This document shows, in pieces, positions 23,752 through 35,397 of a stretch of 64,000 bases of DNA. The notes below the pieces were generated by a model that saw nothing but the letters and a program-made list of their open reading frames with translations, made no database searches and was not told the origin of the DNA. Made by a program: the position numbers and the translations under genes. Position 1 is the stretch's first letter, and every line of letters starts with the position of its first letter. The DNA comes from Chelonoidis abingdonii (taxonomy: Eukaryota; Chordata; Testudines; Testudinidae), in the NCBI RefSeq assembly GCF_003597395.2, contig NC_133774.1:46416687-46480686 (forward strand), written 5' to 3'.

Positions 23752-26390
23752 AGAAGTCAAACTACTCTGGTTCCCAGTCATCAAGGGTGAGATTCTCATT
23801 TGCCCTATACATCCATGTAGGGAATTAAGGGGATTTAAGATGGCCCCTGGATTCATTGAGTGGACTGCCCTTATAACTGCTCTGAGCACAGGGGGAGGAG
23901 AGCAGGTTCCTGTGGACACACGCTTTCCCATCACCCCAGTGTTTGTGGACAGGAAGCGGGTAAAAAATCAACGGTCATTACTCAGCTTCTCCACACTCTT
24001 GCCAGCAGAGCTGAAGTGGTGCGGAGAGGGAAGTAGTCTGCTGTTAGTATGACCCAATAGCAAATTATTTCCTCTCTTTCAGGGTCACTTTTCTTTCCCT
24101 GGTATGCTCCTGGGGCAGTGCAGCCATACATTGCTCCTTCCCTGTAGCCTGGGCAAAGTCACAGCCTTGTCCCCAAAGAAATAGTTACTTAGTTCCACAT
24201 GGACATGTTCTGTACAAAACTGAAGTTGCTCTTGAACATTGGCTTTAGAAATTTTTTTTAACTGCAAACTGAGTAGATGATGATTTTTCTCCATCTGTGT
24301 TGTTCTGGCAGAACTTTTGATGGATGATAGCAATTCAGTCTTTCCTAATCAAGACATTTGAGAAAGGCTGCTCTTTCTATTGATTAAGTATTTTGCCATG
24401 GATCAGCTAGTAGACTATATGCAACATTATTCAACATACACAGTATTACTGCTCAGTTTCTGGACACAATCAAAATGCACTAACTCATGCACCATTTTTT
24501 GTTTAGTTCTTCCTTTCTCTATTAAAAATTAAGCAGCGATGATGACAATGTGTTGTCATATACAAGTAATAAGTGAACAATCTATTTAAACTGTGGTATT
24601 TCATTCATGTTGTTTTTATCATCCCAATAAGCAAGATTTTTGGATACTGTAGGAGAATATAAATAATGGAAATGTATTCAATTATTATAATAAACTTGTT
24701 AATTCCACAAAATATTCAGCATCTACTCAGACATAACATGATAATTATTTCATCCTAAAAAATCTTTTAAAAGCTAGAATATTTGTTCAGAAAGCACTCA
24801 GCATTAGGCTGTTAAGTCCTTTTCAAAGATCATTGAAACAGAAAAAGGGCCCAAAAGGGCATAGTTTTCCAAAGGAGTTGGAAACTTCTAAACCTTCAGC
24901 AAAGAAGCAGAGGATAAATAGAATATGCCAGTGGAAACACTGTTTGAATAATGAGCACCTACGTTTGTCAAAGATTTAATGCAAGTTGACATTACATTTT
25001 GCAGTTCAGAATATCCTTTTACAAAGCAGGTCAAACTAAAGTATAAGAGCTGACAGGCTTGCACATAGAGCTACCTTGAGTGAGAAATCCATTTGGAAAT
25101 TATTCTGTTATATTTTCATAAGTGATTCAGGGCCATTTTGCAGAACCAATCAGGGATTTTTTTTTCCCCTAAAGCTGACATTATTTGTAACTGAACACTT
25201 TGTGTATTTACTTTGCCACTTTCCCCCCCTCTGGTCATTAAAGAAAACTAGAATACAAAACAAAGCACTGCAATTCTATTTAGAGCAAGGAAAAAAACCC
25301 TTAGGAACACAGGGTATTTCTCAAGAATATGCAAATTCACTATTCATTGATATGCTGAAATGTAGAGTACTGTAATTACTTTGAGGCTCACGCTTTTATC
25401 TTCCTAATAGGCTACAGTACACGGAAACATTTGTCAGACAATTGTGGAAGTCACCTCTGCTTCAGCAGTGACTTCCTCATTTACATGTTGAAGCTAGATG
25501 CAGGACTGCAGTTTCCTGGCTGGCTTGGGAAAAGGTGCTCTGAACAATGTGTCGGCCAGCCTGTTGGAAAGCAGGAGCAGGAGAACGCCACTAGCTTCTT
25601 TCACTACCTTGTAAGGCCTGGGCAAGAGCTAACCAATTGCAATCCATGTGCTCAAAGGAGTTCAGAGACTGTTCACTGCATGCATGTCTGGGGATGCATA
25701 GTACTCCAAATGGGATGATGAGATGAGGCAGGTCTGTAGTCCTGCTGCACTGCAGGGATCCATCCCATGATGCAACATTCATGTTCTGCCTGCTGTGCAC
25801 TGTGTATTCAACTACACATCTGCACTGCCATGTACTTGGATAAATGGCTGAAAAGCCCCAACTCAGTAAAACACTTAAACATGAGCTTAATTTTAAGCAT
25901 GTACTTAAGTCCATCCCTATTCAGCAACGAACTTAAATATGCACTAAGTGCTTTGCTGAATTGGGAGCCAAGACCCAAAATTTGCCCTTCAGGATCCTAG
26001 AGCACAGAAAGATCCAGCAAGCTCTGAAGACCCTGAAGACTTACACTCTAAAGAGGGAACTAGCCCAACACTGCAGAAAGTAGAAATAAAAATTGTATTA
26101 AGATGATGTTTAGAAAAAAGTGAATGGTTCAGAGTTTAAGCATAGAAGTTTCTGGTTATCAGGGAATAACGTACATATTATCAAGGAGTGCAAAGTTTGG
26201 TTTAAGATTGGTTGGCATAAAGAATACATAATCTACAATATCCCCGATTGGGGGTAAATGGTTGACAGGCCAAAGTACAGACATTGAGATATGAGGGTAT
26301 GATGTTCATATAATGGCTATGTTTGGGTGTGAAGTGTAATGAGTGGATACGATGATGAGGATGGGTTGACCCTCATTTGGTGAGATTTAA
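23752..26390. other. DMGDH 3' flank / intergenic
   Basis: Apart from one palindromic MITE (25854-25970), I see only AT-rich sequence and possible poly(A) signals such as AATAAA at 24689. No gene is recognised. Confidence 0.5.
25854..25970. mobile_element. Palindromic amniote MITE
   Basis: Left arm CAACTCAGTAAAACACTTAA and right arm AAGTGCTTTGCTGAATTGGG are inverted copies around CTTAA-rich centres. I recognise this from birds, crocodilians and turtles as a very widespread palindromic repeat. Confidence 0.6.
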
Positions 26391-26399
26391 CATTCAGTG

Positions 26400-27178
26400 A
26401 GTTTATGGTTCCAGTTCATATGGTTCAGCGGACAAAGACTCTTGGTCCCTTTCTCGTAGTCAAAGAATGATGCCACTCTGGCTCATGCCTTCTGGTACTG
26501 TCCATGGACGGTGACGTATTCGATGTAGATGTCCCTGGACCATTGGATGGTGTCTGAGACCATGAGGCACTGCATGAGCCATGCATAGGGTTGACCGATC
26601 CTGCAGGTCTGCAGCACACGCTCATTGCAGGGATCCCAGGCGCCCAGGGCTCCAATGATCAAGGCATCCATCTGCACCTCGTAGCCCTTCATTCTCAGGG
26701 AGTCAGCCAGGGGGGCATACTTTTCCAGCTTACAAGCTCGGGCTTCATGAAATGCCGGGGTCCTGTTCTCAAAGGAGACCATGACATTGACAAGGATGAT
26801 CTTTTTCTGGGCCTTATCAGTGATGACGACATCAGGTCGCAGCTGGGTGTTGGTGCCGGGGATGGCTCAGTTCATGGAGATCTCTCCCAGGTGTGGTGCA
26901 ATGGCTTTCACCAGGCAGTTCTGGATGGCATTATGGCGCAGCTGCCAAGCTCTGGAGTGGGGTTTGCAGCTGCACAGGACGTGGGGCAGGGTCTCGTTGG
27001 AGTAGCCGCACTTTCTGCAACACTTTTCTTGGTTCCCGTGGCGGACGGCTCCGTTCAGCGGGATGCAGTTGAGCCGGGCACAGTGGATGAACCGCCAGTC
27101 ACTGAAATGGGTGAAAGCGCCCCCTAATTCCTTCCCCTTCTTGGGTGCTTTCCATTTCCAGCCAACAGGTCTTACATT
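26400..27178 (-). mobile_element. R2-group LINE 3' fragment (zinc knuckle plus restriction-like endonuclease)
   Basis: Minus strand, one frame from about 27178 to the stop at 26483, broken only by a TGA at 26867-26869. The N-terminal part holds a zinc knuckle, CRKCGYSNETLPHVLCSC (C-x2-C-x8-H-x4-C, about 26973-27024). After the internal stop comes a restriction-like endonuclease: RPDVVI (26822-26839), then IILVNVMV (around 26800), KLEKYAPLADSLRMKGYEVQ and IIGALGAWDPCNERVL. This order is diagnostic of the R2/R4-type LINEs that carry an RLE instead of an APE. The position normally held by catalytic Asp in the IIDVTV-type strand is Asn here (VNV). The 5' part is truncated, so RT is missing. The + strand ORFs over it are shadows. 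Confidence 0.85.
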
Positions 27179-27958
27179 TTGACTGTATTGTCTCACCCAG
27201 TTAACTCTCTTTCATTTTTAAGTCTGAGGCAAAGGATGGAGGAACAGAACAACTGTGGGAAAAGATATAAGGTAGAGTATTATCTGAGCATACTGGTGAT
27301 AGACCAAAACATCTCAATGTTCCTCACAGACAAATGGGATACTGTGGTGAACTCGCTGCAAGAATAAGTAGCTACACCACCACTTCTTGGCATCTTCCAG
27401 AGGAAAGGGTGTAACTACCATGTTGCGGCCACACTGTAACTCCTACATGTAAGTCAATGACTCATAATCAGTTATGTGAAAGGCTGTTGATAGTAGTGTT
27501 TAACATGGAACAAAATGAGAGAGGAACTCACTCATTTTGGTGGCTGTCATCATTTGTCTAGATATGTAGTGTTGTATCATCTTGTGGTGACAGGATGCAG
27601 CAAGAGGACGTGAGGGGGAACAAAACTGTATCTGAAACACATTTTTGTTCCGAGAAGATTAATCAAGCAAGTGTATATGGATGGAAAGATTGGAAAGGCT
27701 TTCTGCACCCCTATTTCTAGCAATGCCACCATTTAAACTTAAGTAGGATAGAAAATTTGTAATAATGTAAAAATAGAGAAGAATTGGAGGGCCAGAGGTT
27801 CTTTAGAAATACCCAATTAAATATCCTGCATATAAAAAGATTAAGGCATTCTTGAGAGAGAGACTTTGTAATAATATAGTATGTGTCATTTACCTCTTTT
27901 TATATATATATATATATATACACACCAGTGTTAATATCCAGAGAGCCTTTTGGACATG
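27179..27958. other. Intergenic, no recognised features except TA microsatellite
   Basis: AT-rich; (TA)n at 27899-27920 then ACACACCAG. Nothing else is supported. Confidence 0.6.
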
Positions 27959-28742
27959 TGTCAAGGTTCCTCCCCCACTCTGAACTTTAGGGTACAGATG
28001 TGGGGACCTGCATGGACACTTCTAAGCTTAATTACTAGCTTAGATCTGGTAACACTGCCACCATCCAGAAATTTCAGTGTCTGGAACACTTCCTGTCCCC
28101 CAAGACGTTCCCCTCCTGGCAGACCTTGAGAGGCTTTTTCACCAAGTTCCTGGTGAACACTGATCAACCCCTTGGATCTTAAACACAAGAAGGAACTTAA
28201 CCATCTCCCCTCCTTCCCCACCATCCTGGCGAGTCCAGATCAATCCCTTGGATCTTAAAACAAGAAGAAATCAATCAGGTTCTAAAAAGAAAGCTTTTAA
28301 TTAAAGAAAGAAAGGTAAAAATCATCTCTGTAAAATTCAGGATGAAATACTTACAGGTAATCAGATCATATAGCTGCCAGAGAACCCCCTCTAACTTTAG
28401 GTTCAAAGTTAAGCAAACAGAGGTAAATCCTCTCAGAAAAAAAGGAACATTACAAGTTGAGAAAACCAAAATAAGACTAACACGCCTTGCTGGCTGTTTA
28501 CCTTACAAGTTTGAAACATGAAGACTGATTCAAAGGTTGGAGAGCTGGATTGTCATCTGGTCCCTCTTAGTCCAAGAGTGAACAACCCCAAACAAAGAGC
28601 GCAAACAAAAGACTTCCCCAACCAAGATTTGAAAGTACTTGTCGCCTTATGGTCGCTCCTGGTCAGAGTGTCAGCAGTTTACTGAGCTTCCTAACCCGTT
28701 ACAGTAAAGAGGCATTAACGCCTTAACAATCTGTTTATGACA
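27959..28742 (-). mobile_element. Solo LTR (turtle-type, minus orientation)
   Basis: Reads TGTCAAGGTTCC to TTTATGACA on the + strand; its complement starts TGTCATAAACAG. Flanks ACATG (27954-27958) and ACTTG (28743-28747) agree at 4 of 5. The interior has two direct copies of GATCAAYCCCTTGGATCTTAA at 28162 and 28238, and TTTTAATTAAAG (28295-28306), which on the complement reads as an AATTAAA-type poly(A) signal. I recognise it as an abundant turtle LTR. No coding sequence. Confidence 0.8.
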
Positions 28743-28891
28743 ACTTGTATACCTAAATTACATACTCAGCTCTTATATACCGGGATGAGATGTGCTTAGA
28801 AATACCTTATATCAGAATTAGAAAGAATATGGATTCCAATAAATTCTGTCCATCCTCTATAATGATTTCTTACCATGTATAGTATTTATTA

Positions 28892-29062
28892 CACCTCTAC
28901 CCCAATATAATGCTGTCCTCAGAGCCAAAAATTTACCATTTATAGATGAACCGCGTTATATCAAACTTACTTTGATCCGCTGGAGCGTGCAGCCCTGCCC
29001 TCCGGAGCGCTGCTTTACCACATTATATCCAAATTTGTGTGTTATCCGGGTTGCGTTATATA
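28892..29062. mobile_element. Mariner-like MITE fragment truncated by CR1
   Basis: Begins after TA with CACCTCTACCCC, continues with GCGTTATATC-rich sequence and ends in GCGTTATATAG, where CR1 sequence begins. The right TIR is missing. Confidence 0.6.
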
Positions 29063-29205
29063 GAATCATAGAATATCAGGGTTGGAACGACCTCAGGAGG
29101 TCATCTAGTCCAACCCCCTGCTCAAAGCAGGACCAATTCCCAACTAAATTATCCCGGCCAGGGCTTTGTCAAACCTGATCTTAAAAACCTCTAAGGAAGG
29201 AGTAG
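29061..29205 (-). mobile_element. CR1 LINE 3'-end fragment
   Basis: ATAGAATCATAGAATATCAGG, then TCATCTAGTCCAACCCCCTG and AAAGCAGGACCAATTCCCAA: the complement of the CR1 3' end with its terminal ATTCTATGA-type repeats. 5'-truncated. Confidence 0.85.
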
Positions 29206-31340
29206 GGATAGCGATGTATATGGTATCTATGTCTGAAACCAGCTTGACCAAAAAGGCACAGAAAATATATGTTGGTCCAGAGTTGTCCTCAGCACTGCCA
29301 TTTCCAGAACTGGACCTCCTCTGCCCCGAACGTCACCTGCCAGCCACCTAGTTCTCTTCTCCCCCTGCCTTGGACTGGTTAGCTGATTCTCTTTTCTTCT
29401 GGACACTTCTCTCCTGTTCCTCTTGATAACTTGTTTAAAGTTGATTATACAGGGCTACCAGCTGTATAAGCAGGTGGAAGCAGCAAGGACAGCCAGCACC
29501 AGGTGCCCAGCTATCAATCATGGTCCACCACTAGTCCACCGATCCCACTTTGGGAACCAGAGAGATAATTATGAACATGCTAAGAAAGATCTATTGCCAT
29601 ATACTGACTTCTTCAAATTACTATAAATCAGGGATCTCTTGATTACACAGGAAGATGCTAGCCATGGAAGGAGACTGACAAAGTATTTGACCATAACAGA
29701 GATATCTCATCCTACAACTTTATGATAACATTTCATTGCACTTTTTGTCTTTGAATATCACTGTATTTTTATGCTACGGGGGCTGTACACACACTGCTTA
29801 TTGTCATACATAAATACATTTAAAATGTGGTGTCAGCAGGCATTACTATAATTTTCAAACCAGAAGAAAATCCCTTTGGATTTGTATATATACATTCTGG
29901 AGACTTTGTGTATCTGGCCAATGGGACCTTATTCACAGGAACAGCAGTTTGCTTTTTACAGAGGCTTGCTGGTCAGGGAGGAAAAAAAATCAGGTTAGAA
30001 TCTGTCAAACTCAATTTTCTTCTTAGTTTTACTGATTAATTTTATTTTTCAATATGGATTTTCCTCTCATCTTTTACCCACTGGCTGTACAGGCTTGGGA
30101 GTATACACATGCACAGTTTCTGCTAATTGTCAAACACATGACTGTTTGATCCTTAAATGGAAACTGAAATTCATGAACAAATGATAAATTAAGCAGAGGT
30201 TGCAGGTATTTCTGCTCTTTCAGAAAACCCACAATGTTGGCATTTACATCAAATTGATAATTTGGTAAATAAAGTCAACAGTACTTTATTGTATTTACTC
30301 AAGTTGCCTGAGAAGATTTTCCTGCCTGAAAAAATAACTCTGTTGACATAGGTGTTATTTCTGCTGCTGGGTTGCTTCACTTCCCACACATTAACAGTCA
30401 TAAGTAATACGTTAGAGCAATGAAACTGGATGAGCTGCCTTCATTGTGCATGTGGACACAGCCTTAAATAATGGCCCAGCTACCCAGAGATTACATTTAA
30501 AGGAGAATTCTACTATTTACTTGCATGGAGACACAAGCTCTGTGAAACAGAACCTTGAAAACAGTTTGTGGGGAAATGTAGCTTAAAATGGGTGGTATGA
30601 TTTGGCCCACAATTTTTAGTTTTTACTTTTGTATTAAGTATACATTCAAATTGTTAAGTAAAAAGAGATAGTCCACACAAATCTGTAACTTCTTTAAACA
30701 TTCCACTGAAAAAATAAAAGGTAAAGAACATATCAAACCAAATATACTTCTCTTTCTTATCCTAATAGCTCCATAAGGTTTGTCTGTGTGTATATATACA
30801 CATCTGCATTGCTAATGTGCACACTACTGTAGTGCCAAGGTGTTATCTACACAAATAAAGACATCCTACAACCAGTTAGATTGAATTCATACAGTTTTAG
30901 AATATAAAAACTTGGGAACAGCAACAAACAAAACTTTTACAGTTCCCAGCGAAGAACAATTGTGAACCCAATGGAGCAGACGAGAGATTGACATGGAGAG
31001 ACTCTTTCTATGCCAGTGATGAAAATATGAAGTAAGCAAAGAAAGATATTTCTTTAAATTGTCAGAAATGCTGAAAGACTTTCTATTAAAGAGTGAAGGG
31101 GCATAATCGTTTGTGTATGTTGATTAAAAAGAAAACTTGTGCATAACTCTGTGGGCAAGGAAAGAGTGGTAGAAATAACAACAGGCTACAGCCTTTAGCA
31201 GCCTGCTCCCAGATCAGGAATAAACAGCAATAACAAATAGGGGATAAACCCTAAATGCATTATGAAGCACTATTCCAAGCAGATGCTTAATATAATGTAT
31301 ACCTCTGGCAGAGACGTGAGATTTCTATCCAAAATATTTC
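29206..31340. other. Intergenic, nothing recognised
   Basis: AT-rich with short open frames lacking domains (29827-30039 and others). The string GCATGTGGACACAGCC (30448-30463) looks like a MITE end. Confidence 0.4.
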
Positions 31341-31341
31341 T

Positions 31342-31725
31342 GTAGTTCCGAAACTGTGGTCAATGGAGTACTTTCTTGTGGTCCACAGAAAGCTATTTGG
31401 ACACATAGGCCCAGATCCTCTGAAATATTTAGGCACCTATCTCCTAATTAAATCAACCTTTGAGGATCTGGGTCATAGTGATGGGTCTACTTCTTTGTTT
31501 CTAACATCTATATCACATTTAAAGAAGCTAAAGTTACATGAGGTACTTTCTTAATATTTCTTTTCCATTAAAGCAACATAGAAGCTACAAGGATATTATT
31601 TGATTGCAAATGGGAGGAGGGGTAGTCCACCCACCCACTCATGAATGCGAGGGAAATTGGTCATGAGATAATCTCTCTATTAAGATATAGTAGTCTGCAC
31701 TATGAAAATGTTTGAGAACCCGTGC
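31342..31725. mobile_element. Possible hAT-like element
   Basis: The left part TAGTTCCGAAACTGTGGTC and the complement of the right end (CACGGGTTCTCAAAC) look like decayed CAGGGGTTCTCAAACT-type hAT termini. It seems to sit at the end of the minus-strand LINE fragment. Borders are uncertain. Confidence 0.4.
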
Positions 31726-32380
31726 TTTTTTTGCATCACGAGTGTTGTCAAAGTGTAACAGGGACCAAAGTGCCTCATATATCTCTGTCATATCTCCTTG
31801 AATGGTTATGCACTGTTTCTCCCCATCACTTTTTAATGGAAAATCTTTTATCATTTCTGGAAATTTGACAAAATACTTGACTCACACTTTGGGACATTGG
31901 AGTAGAAAGTGTCTCTCCATCTCAATCTCTTCTGTCACATTGATTGCACATTGGTTACTCTCTGAATTTGCACTGTACCCTGTGTCTCTCAATTTCTAAC
32001 ATTAGTTTATAGTCACCCACTTTGTATTTGAAGAGAGATTGCTAGAGTGATGGTTCTGTACAGAGATCTGTAGCCATCTGTCTTTTTATTTTTGATTTGT
32101 TCTTCCCAGAGATTAGCATATTTGGTTTTCATTTTTTAAGTTTTTGAGCTAATTATTTTACTATCATTCAATTTCAAGTGGGATTGTCTGTTAGTCTGGA
32201 GGAATAGTGTGTTAAGGCCTTGGAATGCTATAGTTGAGTGGATTGTTGTGAGGGGGTAGTCTGCCCTTAAGTGGTTAACCCACTGTGACACTTGGTATGG
32301 CCTTTTAAGGATTTGAAATGTCCAATAGAAACAGATGAAGACCTGAAGGGGGATAGACATAGAGAAGAAGAGGTTGTAGG
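31726..32380 (-). mobile_element. LINE C-terminal fragment on minus strand
   Basis: On the minus strand, MERHFLLQCPKV (about 31905) then FVKFPEMIKDFPLKSDGEK and a helical tail resemble the C-terminal HFLLxCP region of many LINE ORF2 proteins. It contains a stop and is 5'-truncated. Confidence 0.5.
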
Positions 32381-32589
32381 AAGGACTAGTGGTTAGAAGA
32401 AATACAGGGACCAGGAGCCTGGCAGAGTAAGTGAGGCTAGGCCCACCTCTTCCCCCAACTAATTGGATGTAACTATGGGAAGAGGAGCAGCATAAAGGAT
32501 GCCTCCTGCCTCAGAATAGGGTAGGACTAGGGGATCGGCGGGGCTGGGGCTGGATGGGAAGGATGTACTAGCTGAGCTATGCTTTGAGG

Positions 32590-34194
32590 AGAGATGGAAC
32601 ATATAATGAAGAATACTGAAACCGGTTTAGAAAATTATGAAAGAGATAGCAGAGGGGAAGACAGGTCCAGGGGCGGCTCCAGCATTTTTGCCACCCCAAG
32701 CGGGAAAAAAAAAAAAAATAAAAGCCGCGATCGACTCTACCGCAGCCACTTCATTCTTCGGCAGCAATTTGGCGGCGGGTCCTTCTCTCTGAGAGGAACT
32801 GAGGGACTCACCGCCGAATTGCCGCTGAAGACCTGGACATCCTGCCCCTTCCCGTTGGCCGCCCAAGGCATCTGCTTGCTGCGCTGGTGCCTGGAGCTGG
32901 CCCTGGACAGGTCACAGGTTAGGAAAAAGAAAAGGATAGACATGCCAGAGCTAGAAGAAGCAACAGCAGGCAGAAAGGCAGGAAAGAGAAAAGAGAATAA
33001 TCTGTTATAATAATGAAATCACTAGTCAAGGATGTGAAGATAGGGGATATAAGCCGGGGATATAAGCACTCTGAAAGTGGCAGAGTGGATTTAAAAAGCA
33101 CTGGAGACATAAAAAGAGCTAGAAAACTGCCAAGAGGAGGCCTATTAATCAAATGCAAAAGCAAGGAACCAGTGGGGAAACTATTAAAGATTAAAATGCT
33201 AGGAAAACTGAAAGTGAGCTGCCAACTGCCTTAGTATCTGACAGAGACAAAAGAAGTTGTATATCTATCAAAATGACTGAAGAGGAAGTAAAACAAGGCA
33301 TAGGGGATGATAAGGTACTATGTGCTGAGTGGCTAGGAGGGGAAAGAAAGCCATCCACAGCTATGCTAGTTGCATTTAAAGGAGAAACCCTCCCGGATAG
33401 GATATCAGATTTTTCAGACAAATCCATATATCCCACCCCCGGTCAGGTGCTACTGATGCCAAAGGTTTGGACATATGGCAAATGTATGAAAAGGGAAAAT
33501 TAGATGCAGTAAATGTGGAGGGGAGCACTCCTATAACAATTGTATGGAAAAGTCAGAATTAAAGCTTAACAACTGTGAAGGAAAGTGCAGTGCAGCATAT
33601 GGAGTCTGCACAACTGCAAAGCAAACAAGAGAAATAGAAACAACGAAAGTTAAAATTTTCATACGCATATGTTACTGGAAGACAATTTAAGACCGGAAGA
33701 GGAAAGGAAACTCAGTAAGGAGAAACAGATAAACACACAATGGAATTGTGTCCCCAGTGCAGCTGGAAAGTCAACAAAGAGGAAGGAATGAGAAGTGATC
33801 ACTTTCCTGTACTTATAGTATATCACAGTAAAGGCAATGTTGAGGATGGAGGAAGGCCCCCTACTTGGAATATTAAAAAAAAGCAAACTGTTTAAAAACA
33901 AAGTAGTGAAAATATTAATGAACAATGTATAAGTGATGACACTGCAGAGGCTGGTAGCCATAAGGGAATCATGATGGCTGCAAAGTTACCTATACCTAAG
34001 ATATCAAGTCAATCTAAAGGTAGAAACAATGTACCATGAGGGAATGAGGAGTGTGAAAAGCAATTAAATAAAGGAACAAGGTATATAAGAAAGTAAAAAA
34101 TACAATGAATTATGTGGACTTAATGTAATATAAAAGAACCAAGGCAAGTGCACAAAGGTTATTAAAAAGGGGAAAAAAAAACTAGAGACAGTTT
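32590..34194 (+). mobile_element. I/Jockey-like LINE, ORF1 (gag-like) region
   Basis: A low-GC block begins near 32594. After the hAT-like insertion, a gag-like ORF runs near 33273-33640: LVAFKGETLPDRI, VLLMPKVWTYGKC, then after a stop CSKCGGEHSYNNC (C-x2-C-x3-H-x4-C, about 33510-33550) and further cysteines. Knuckles of this kind are typical of ORF1 of the I and Jockey LINE groups. The frame is broken, for example by TAG at 33502. The RT part resumes after the LTR-like insertion at 35398. Confidence 0.7.
32668..32905. mobile_element. hAT-like MITE with exact 8-bp TSD
   Basis: Flanked by GACAGGTC at 32660-32667 and 32906-32913. Ends CAGGGGCGGCTCCAGC and the complement of CTGGAGCTGGCCCTG. 238 bp, noncoding. 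Confidence 0.9.
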
Positions 34195-35397
34195 TGTGAG
34201 AAAAATGCCACCCACTTGGCTCAACAGCTGGGGGAACTTGATGGGGGCCAGAGGTGACAGGGAGACAGTCCCAGCAGCAAGAGATGGAGACACTAGCAAA
34301 AGACAGTAGGTAACTCCTCCTCCCAGGAGTCTCTGGAACCCATTGGCTAGCTGAGGGAGAAGGGTGCTGATTGGCCAGTATTCCCCTGCTCGAAGAATTT
34401 AATCTGGTACAGGGGCCATGTTAAGCCTCTTTCAGCTCCATTCCAGCAGCCCCACCTGATCTAGGAATGAGAATCCGGCTAGAGAGATGCTGCAGGTCTA
34501 GCAAATCACCTGTTTAGGGTGTCAGGAAGCATTTTTCTCTCCCATAGGCCTATTGGCGGAAGACCAGGGAGTTTTTTGCTTTCCTTATAGCACTTTCCTC
34601 CCCAGTAAGTTAAGTACGGATGTGCTTAGTACCTACTTGAGATATTGGGGTTGAGCTGTTTATTTGTTGCAACTTGCGGCCAGTTTCCCGTGTGATTAAA
34701 AGAATACGATGAATGTTCCCAGAGGTAAAAGACCTGGGATTATGGTGGTGGCCCTTGGGCTCATGGGATAGGGTGATACCTTTTGGTCTTTGCAAGCCAT
34801 GGTCAGATCTTGTGGCCCTCGTGGGCCAAGGTCCTCACCCTTCTGCACCCTCTGTCCCACGCTCTGTGTGTGTGAGGGGAGGGTGCTAGGACCAGGGCCG
34901 GCTCCAGCTTTTTTGCCGCCCCAAGCAGCAAAGAGAAAAAAAAGAAAAAGAAAAAAAAGCTGCCATCGGCGCCACTTCAGCGGCTGCTCTACCATGCCGC
35001 TTCATTCTTTGGCGGCAATTCGGCGGCCGGTCCTTCCCTCCGAGAGGGACTGAAGGACTCACTGCCAAATTACAGCCGAAGACTCAGACGTGCCGCCCCT
35101 TTCCATTGGCCGCCCCAAGCACCTGCTTCCTGCACTGGTGCCTGGAGCTGGCCCTGGCTAGGACTCACAGAAAGCTGAGTTCTGGTGGGGTATGCTGGGG
35201 AAAGCCTATCCCAAGTTATGGATTGTATGGTAAGGAGTCCTGCAACCCCTGCATTTGAACAAATGAAATGCCTGCTACAGGAGAGTATCCATGATGGTCA
35301 GGTAGTGCCCCTCCCCTGTGTTAAAGTTTAATAAAAGCTGCAGCTTGCCACTTAATTCTATGCATGTGTCTGTCATCATTTTGCCACTGTGCTCACA
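34195..35397 (+). mobile_element. LTR-like insertion in the I-like LINE
   Basis: Termini TGTGAG and CTCACA are inverted matches. The body has CCATTGGCT and GATTGGCCAG boxes, an AATAAA signal at 35330-35335 about 60 bp before the end, and no coding capacity. A TSD is not visible. It contains the hAT-like MITE 34893-35156. Confidence 0.55.
34893..35156. mobile_element. hAT-like MITE with exact 8-bp TSD
   Basis: Flanked by GCTAGGAC at 34885-34892 and 35157-35164. Ends CAGGGCCGGCTCCAGC and the complement of CTGGAGCTGGCCCTG. 264 bp; the same family as 32668-32905 and 11819-12265. Confidence 0.92.

Noticed and set aside
26591..27127. 178-residue plus-strand open frame
   Set aside because: It is the antisense shadow of the R2-group coding sequence, which has recognisable motifs on the minus strand.
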